Shown here piece after piece: positions 60,418 through 64,000 of a DNA stretch of 64,000 nt. Within the stretch, counting starts at the first letter, position 1. Every line of letters starts with the position of its first letter. A program made the position numbers and the translations under genes. The notes below the pieces were generated by a model that was given only the letters and a program-made list of their open reading frames with translations, was not told where the DNA came from and searched no databases. Source of the DNA: Pseudoxanthomonas japonensis (lineage in GTDB: Bacteria; Pseudomonadota; Gammaproteobacteria; Xanthomonadales; Xanthomonadaceae); the NCBI RefSeq assembly GCF_010093445.1, contig NZ_PDWW01000002.1, positions 1 through 64,000 of the forward strand. The letters run 5' to 3'.

Positions 60418-62526
60418 ATGGAATCAGGACTCATCGCGACCTATGTGCCGGAACTGGTGGCCACGTCGTTCGTCGTGGCCGTCGTGGCGTCGTACGCCGC
60501 GCTGAAGACCACCGGACGCATCCGCGCCAGCGATCCGGTCGCCCGCCGCTGGTGGCTGGCCGGCGGTGCGCTGGCGATGGGCATCGGCGTGTGGTCGATG
60601 CACTTCATCGGCATGCTGGCGCTGCGCCTGCCGATCCGGCTGGGCTACGACATCGGCATCACCCTGTTGTCGTTGCTGATGGCGGTCGCCGCCAGCGGCT
60701 ACGCGCTGTGGCTGGTCACGCGCGACCACGTCACCCGCTTGCGGATGGTGAGCGGCGCCGTGGTGATGGGGTTGGGCATCGCGGCAATGCATTACGTCGG
60801 CATGGCGGCGATGCGGATGGACCCGGCCATCATCTACCGGCCGTTGTGGTTCAGCGCGTCGTTGCTGATCGCCATCGTCGCCGCCGGTGCAGCGCTGGCC
60901 ATCGCGTACCGCCTGCGCGACAACGCGCATCACGAGCGCCTGCACCGCCTGCTCGCCGCCGGCGTGATGGGCGTGGCGATCGTCGGCATGCACTACACCG
61001 GCATGGCGGCGGCGTATTTCCCCGCCGGTTCGATCTGCAGCGCGGCACTGCGCGACGGGCTGTCGCCGGATTCGCTGGCCTGGCTGGTGGTGGTGGTGAA
61101 CACCGCGGTGCTGGGCACGGCGATCGGTGCGAGCGCGCTGGATCGCCTGCTGCACGAGCGCACCGCGCGGCTGTCGGATTCGCTGCAGCTGGCCAACCGC
61201 CAGTTGACCCACCTGGCGATGCACGACGCGCTCACCGGACTGCCCAACCGGATGATGCTGACCGACCAGCTGCAGGAGCGCATCCTGCGTGCGCAGCTGG
61301 CGGGCGAGCGGTTCGCGCTGCTGTTCATCGACCTGGATGGTTTCAAGGGGGTCAACGACGCCTTCGGCCACCATGTGGGCGATGCGCTGCTGGTGCGCGT
61401 GGCCGATACGCTGAGGCGCGTGGCGTCCGCCGACGACACAGTGGCGCGGCTGGGCGGCGACGAGTTCGTCATGGTCACGCGCGTGACGGAGGTCGGCGAG
61501 GCCACCGCGCGCGGCGAGCGTCTGCTGGCGGCGCTGGTGGAGTCGACGCGCCTGAAGGAGAACGACGACGTCGCGGTCAGCGCCAGCATCGGCATCGCGC
61601 AGTACCCCGGCGACGGCGAGGACGCGCAGGCGATGATCGCGCACGCGGACGTGGCGATGTATTACATCAAGCAGGCCGGCCGCAACGGACTGGCGTTGTA
61701 CGCGCCATCGATGGGCGAGGAAGTGCAGGGGCAGCTGCAGCTGACCTACGAACTGCGCAAGGCGCTGGAACGTGGGCAGCTGGTGCTGCACTACCAGCCG
61801 CAGGTGCGTGCGCTGGACAACGGCATGGCCGGCATGGAGGCGCTGGTGCGCTGGCAGCATCCGCGCCTGGGCCTGGTGATGCCCGACCGCTTCATCGCCC
61901 TGGCCGAGCGCGTGGGCCTGATCGTCGACCTGGGCCAGTGGGTGCTGGATGAAGCCTGCCGCCAGTGGGCCGTGTGGCGTCGTGCCGGCGCGCGCGTGCC
62001 GACGGTGTCGGTGAACCTGTCGCCGGTGCAGGTGCGCGGCGACTGCCTGGTGGCGCAGGTCGCCTCGGCGATGCGCCGGCACGGCCTGCCACCGGGCGCG
62101 TTGACGCTGGAGATCACCGAATCGATGGCGATGCTGGAGCCCGAGCGCACGGTGGCCGTCCTCACGCAGCTGGAAGCGGTAGGTGCGCGCATTTCGCTGG
62201 ACGACTTCGGCACCGGCTACTGCAGCCTGTCCTATCTCGCCTACCTGCCTGCGCACGAGCTGAAGATCGACCGCCAGTTCGTGCGCCAGATGACCACCGG
62301 TTCGCGCCACGCCGCCATCGTGCAATCGGTGGTGATGCTGGGCCAGCAACTCGGCCTGGACGTGGTGGCCGAAGGCGTGGAGACGCCGGAACAGAAGCAG
62401 ATGCTGGTGGCGATGGGCTGCAGCCGCCTGCAGGGCTACTACATCGGCAAGCCGCGCGCGGTCGAGGACATGCCCGCGCAGGTGCTGCAGGCGCAGCCGC
62501 CCGCGGCGTCGGGGACGCACGGGTAG
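60418..62526 (+). CDS. MHYT-GGDEF-EAL c-di-GMP protein
   Basis: A 702-residue membrane protein. The seven-helix MHYT sensor has MHFIGM, MHYVGM and MHYTGM motifs, proposed to bind a metal or gas. The GGDEF domain is intact (VARLGGDEFVMV); the upstream RxxD inhibitory site is not visible. The EAL domain has MEALVRWQHPRLGL, VSVNLSPVQV, SLDDFGTGYCSL and ELKIDRQFV, so both synthesis and hydrolysis are possible. AGGA precedes the ATG. Confidence 0.92.
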   Translation: MESGLIATYVPELVATSFVVAVVASYAALKTTGRIRASDPVARRWWLAGGALAMGIGVWSMHFIGMLALRLPIRLGYDIGITLLSLLMAVAASGYALWLVTRDHVTRLRMVSGAVVMGLGIAAMHYVGMAAMRMDPAIIYRPLWFSASLLIAIVAAGAALAIAYRLRDNAHHERLHRLLAAGVMGVAIVGMHYTGMAAAYFPAGSICSAALRDGLSPDSLAWLVVVVNTAVLGTAIGASALDRLLHERTARLSDSLQLANRQLTHLAMHDALTGLPNRMMLTDQLQERILRAQLAGERFALLFIDLDGFKGVNDAFGHHVGDALLVRVADTLRRVASADDTVARLGGDEFVMVTRVTEVGEATARGERLLAALVESTRLKENDDVAVSASIGIAQYPGDGEDAQAMIAHADVAMYYIKQAGRNGLALYAPSMGEEVQGQLQLTYELRKALERGQLVLHYQPQVRALDNGMAGMEALVRWQHPRLGLVMPDRFIALAERVGLIVDLGQWVLDEACRQWAVWRRAGARVPTVSVNLSPVQVRGDCLVAQVASAMRRHGLPPGALTLEITESMAMLEPERTVAVLTQLEAVGARISLDDFGTGYCSLSYLAYLPAHELKIDRQFVRQMTTGSRHAAIVQSVVMLGQQLGLDVVAEGVETPEQKQMLVAMGCSRLQGYYIGKPRAVEDMPAQVLQAQPPAASGTHG

Positions 62527-62574
62527 CGAACAGGGGGATGCGGAGTGCGCCGCGGGCAGGTCCGCGGTGTTCTC

Positions 62575-64000
62575 TCATGCCACGGCGCTGGCGGGATCCG
62601 GCCGCGCATCCGACCGGTCGTTCCGTCCGGGTCCGGCCATCCACGCCAGCAGGTCCGGCATTGTCATCGGTCGGGCGATCAGGAAACCCTGGATCTGGTC
62701 GGCGCCCTCGGCACGCAACCATGCCCGTTCTTCATCGCACTCCACGCCTTCGGCCACGACCTGCAGACCCAGGCCATGGCCCAGGGCGATGATCGAGCGG
62801 CAGATGGAGGCGATCCTGGCGTCGCGGTGCACACCCCGCACGAAGCTGCGGTCGATCTTCAGCTTGTCCACCGGCAGATCGCGCAGGTAGCCCATGCTGG
62901 CGTATCCGGTGCCGAAGTCGTCCACCGACACGCCACAGCCCTGCTCGCGCAGTTGGCGCACCGCTTCGCGCACCAGCGCAGGGCGGCGCATCATCGCGCT
63001 CTCGGTCAGCTCCACCTGCAGTGCGCCAGGCGGCAGGCCGTAGGTGCGCTGGACCGCGTCCACGGTTTCCGGCAGCGCACCTGTCATGAATTGCACCGCC
63101 GATACGTTGACCGCGATCGGGATGTCGTGCGCGTACTGCAGGGCCAGCGCGCAGTGCGCTTCGGCGCACGCGTGCAGCACCCATTCGCCGATCGGTACGA
63201 TCAGGCCGGACTCCTCGCAGAGTGGAATGAAGGTGTCCGGAGGCACCGGACCATCGTCGGTCGTCCAGCGCAGCAGCGCTTCCAGCGCCAGCAGGCGGCC
63301 GTCGTCGGCGGCGACGATCGGCTGGAAGGCGAGGTGGAACGCGTTGGCGTTCACTGCTTGGCGCAGGCGCGGAATGGTGGCCAGGCGGTCTTCGGCGCGC
63401 TTGGACAGAACGCTGGTGTAGTGCATCAGCGGCAACCGTTCCTTGCGCGCCTGCACGCATGCCAGTGCGGCATGGCCGATCACGGCATCGAGCGGCTCCT
63501 GCGGAGCGTTCTGCGCGGCCACCCCGATCCACGCGTCGACGCGGTGGCTGCCGTGATCGGTTTCCAGTGGCTGCGCGAGCACCGCTTCGATGCGCTGCAC
63601 GGCCAAGGACGCGTTGGCGGCCACCGGTACCAGGACCACGAACGCGCTGGACGGGTCGAAGCCGACCAGCGTGCGTTCGCACAGCGCATCGCACAGGCGC
63701 TGGCCGAGCAGGCGCACGATGTCGCGCGCGGCGGCCTGGCCCAGCACCGAATCCACGATGTCCAGATCGCGCAACTGCACATGGATCGCAGCTGCCAGGG
63801 GGACATCGAGGGCGCCGGGAAACGTGCGGCGCGCGAATGCGGTGGCCATCGCCGCCTTCTTCAGCAGTCCGGTGGTCTCGTCGTGGCTGGCGCGCCACGC
63901 CAGGTCGCGTTCGTAGGCGACGCGCTCGGTCACGTCCTCGGCCAGCACCAGGCGCGCGTCGTGGCCGCCGAAGACGATGGTGCTCGTGTGCACGCGTACC
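62575..64000 (-). CDS. EAL-domain protein with degenerate GGDEF, 5' end outside window
   Basis: At least 475 residues of a c-di-GMP protein whose start lies beyond base 64000; the frame is open to the edge. A PAS-type ending (VLAEDVTERVAYERD) comes first. A GGDEF-like domain follows but lacks the motif (SSAFVVLVPV at the expected place). The EAL domain keeps LALEALLRW, VNVSAVQFMT, TESAMMRRP, VDDFGTGYASMG and KLKIDRSFV, so it is probably a phosphodiesterase. It is convergent with the MHYT gene. Confidence 0.9.
   Translation of the reverse strand, partial: VRVHTSTIVFGGHDARLVLAEDVTERVAYERDLAWRASHDETTGLLKKAAMATAFARRTFPGALDVPLAAAIHVQLRDLDIVDSVLGQAAARDIVRLLGQRLCDALCERTLVGFDPSSAFVVLVPVAANASLAVQRIEAVLAQPLETDHGSHRVDAWIGVAAQNAPQEPLDAVIGHAALACVQARKERLPLMHYTSVLSKRAEDRLATIPRLRQAVNANAFHLAFQPIVAADDGRLLALEALLRWTTDDGPVPPDTFIPLCEESGLIVPIGEWVLHACAEAHCALALQYAHDIPIAVNVSAVQFMTGALPETVDAVQRTYGLPPGALQVELTESAMMRRPALVREAVRQLREQGCGVSVDDFGTGYASMGYLRDLPVDKLKIDRSFVRGVHRDARIASICRSIIALGHGLGLQVVAEGVECDEERAWLRAEGADQIQGFLIARPMTMPDLLAWMAGPGRNDRSDARPDPASAVA

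Overview
The window is GC-rich chromosomal DNA from a gammaproteobacterium of the Xanthomonadaceae, most like Pseudoxanthomonas, Stenotrophomonas or Xanthomonas. The reasons are the gene orders pyrG-kdsA-eno-ftsB-ispD-ispF-truD, surE-pcm-nlpD, yhbY/rlmE-ftsH-folP and miaA-hfq-hflX-hflK-hflC-purA, together with dispersed hairpin repeats typical of that family. The genus is an inference. I saw no rRNA, tRNA, CRISPR array, integrase or complete insertion sequence.

Layout. 1-4.8 kb: the damaged 3' end of an N-formylglutamate amidohydrolase-like gene, a drug/metabolite exporter, a YbdK-type carboxylate-amine ligase and parE. 4.8-20.3 kb: core housekeeping genes for CTP, KDO, glycolysis, division, isoprenoids, tRNA and rRNA modification, stationary-phase repair and FtsH. 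These are tightly packed, with many ATGA or TGATG overlaps. 20.3-32.4 kb: folP, a heme-motif lipoprotein with a hydrazine-synthase-alpha-like beta-propeller, the miaA-hfq-hflX-hflK-hflC block, a DUF559 nuclease gene bracketed by repeats, and purA. 32.6-33.9 kb: three tandem copies of one small-protein gene.

33.9-41.3 kb is a lower-GC accessory island and the most unusual part of the window. It holds a 1872-residue DUF4011-helicase-nuclease-DUF3320 protein, a divergent gene for an abortive-infection protein with an HEPN-like R-x6-H motif, a frame-broken SymE-like toxin gene, and a nested 21/63-bp tandem repeat. I read it as an antiphage defence locus whose two main genes share a 97-bp divergent promoter region.

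41.4-47.7 kb: a small conserved gene, then the four overlapping genes of the ligase-associated DNA-repair module (exonuclease, ATP-dependent ligase, DEXH helicase, PdeM phosphoesterase). 47.9-59.5 kb: a stress and signalling block with a large catalase, an ABC1-type kinase, an OmpR-type regulator, an HWE-type kinase with a single-domain receiver, a second sensor kinase and many small proteins. A roughly 40-bp element is shared upstream of the catalase and the glycine-zipper gene, with a weaker copy near 55.7 kb, and could mark a common regulon. 59.5-64 kb: an AbrB/Doc toxin-antitoxin pair and two c-di-GMP proteins, the second cut by the window end.

Some genes look broken: the M15 peptidase lipoprotein (in-frame TAG), the SymE-like gene (frame change), an SDR remnant, and the first gene of the window (apparent frame change). 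Sequencing error cannot be excluded for the single-base events.
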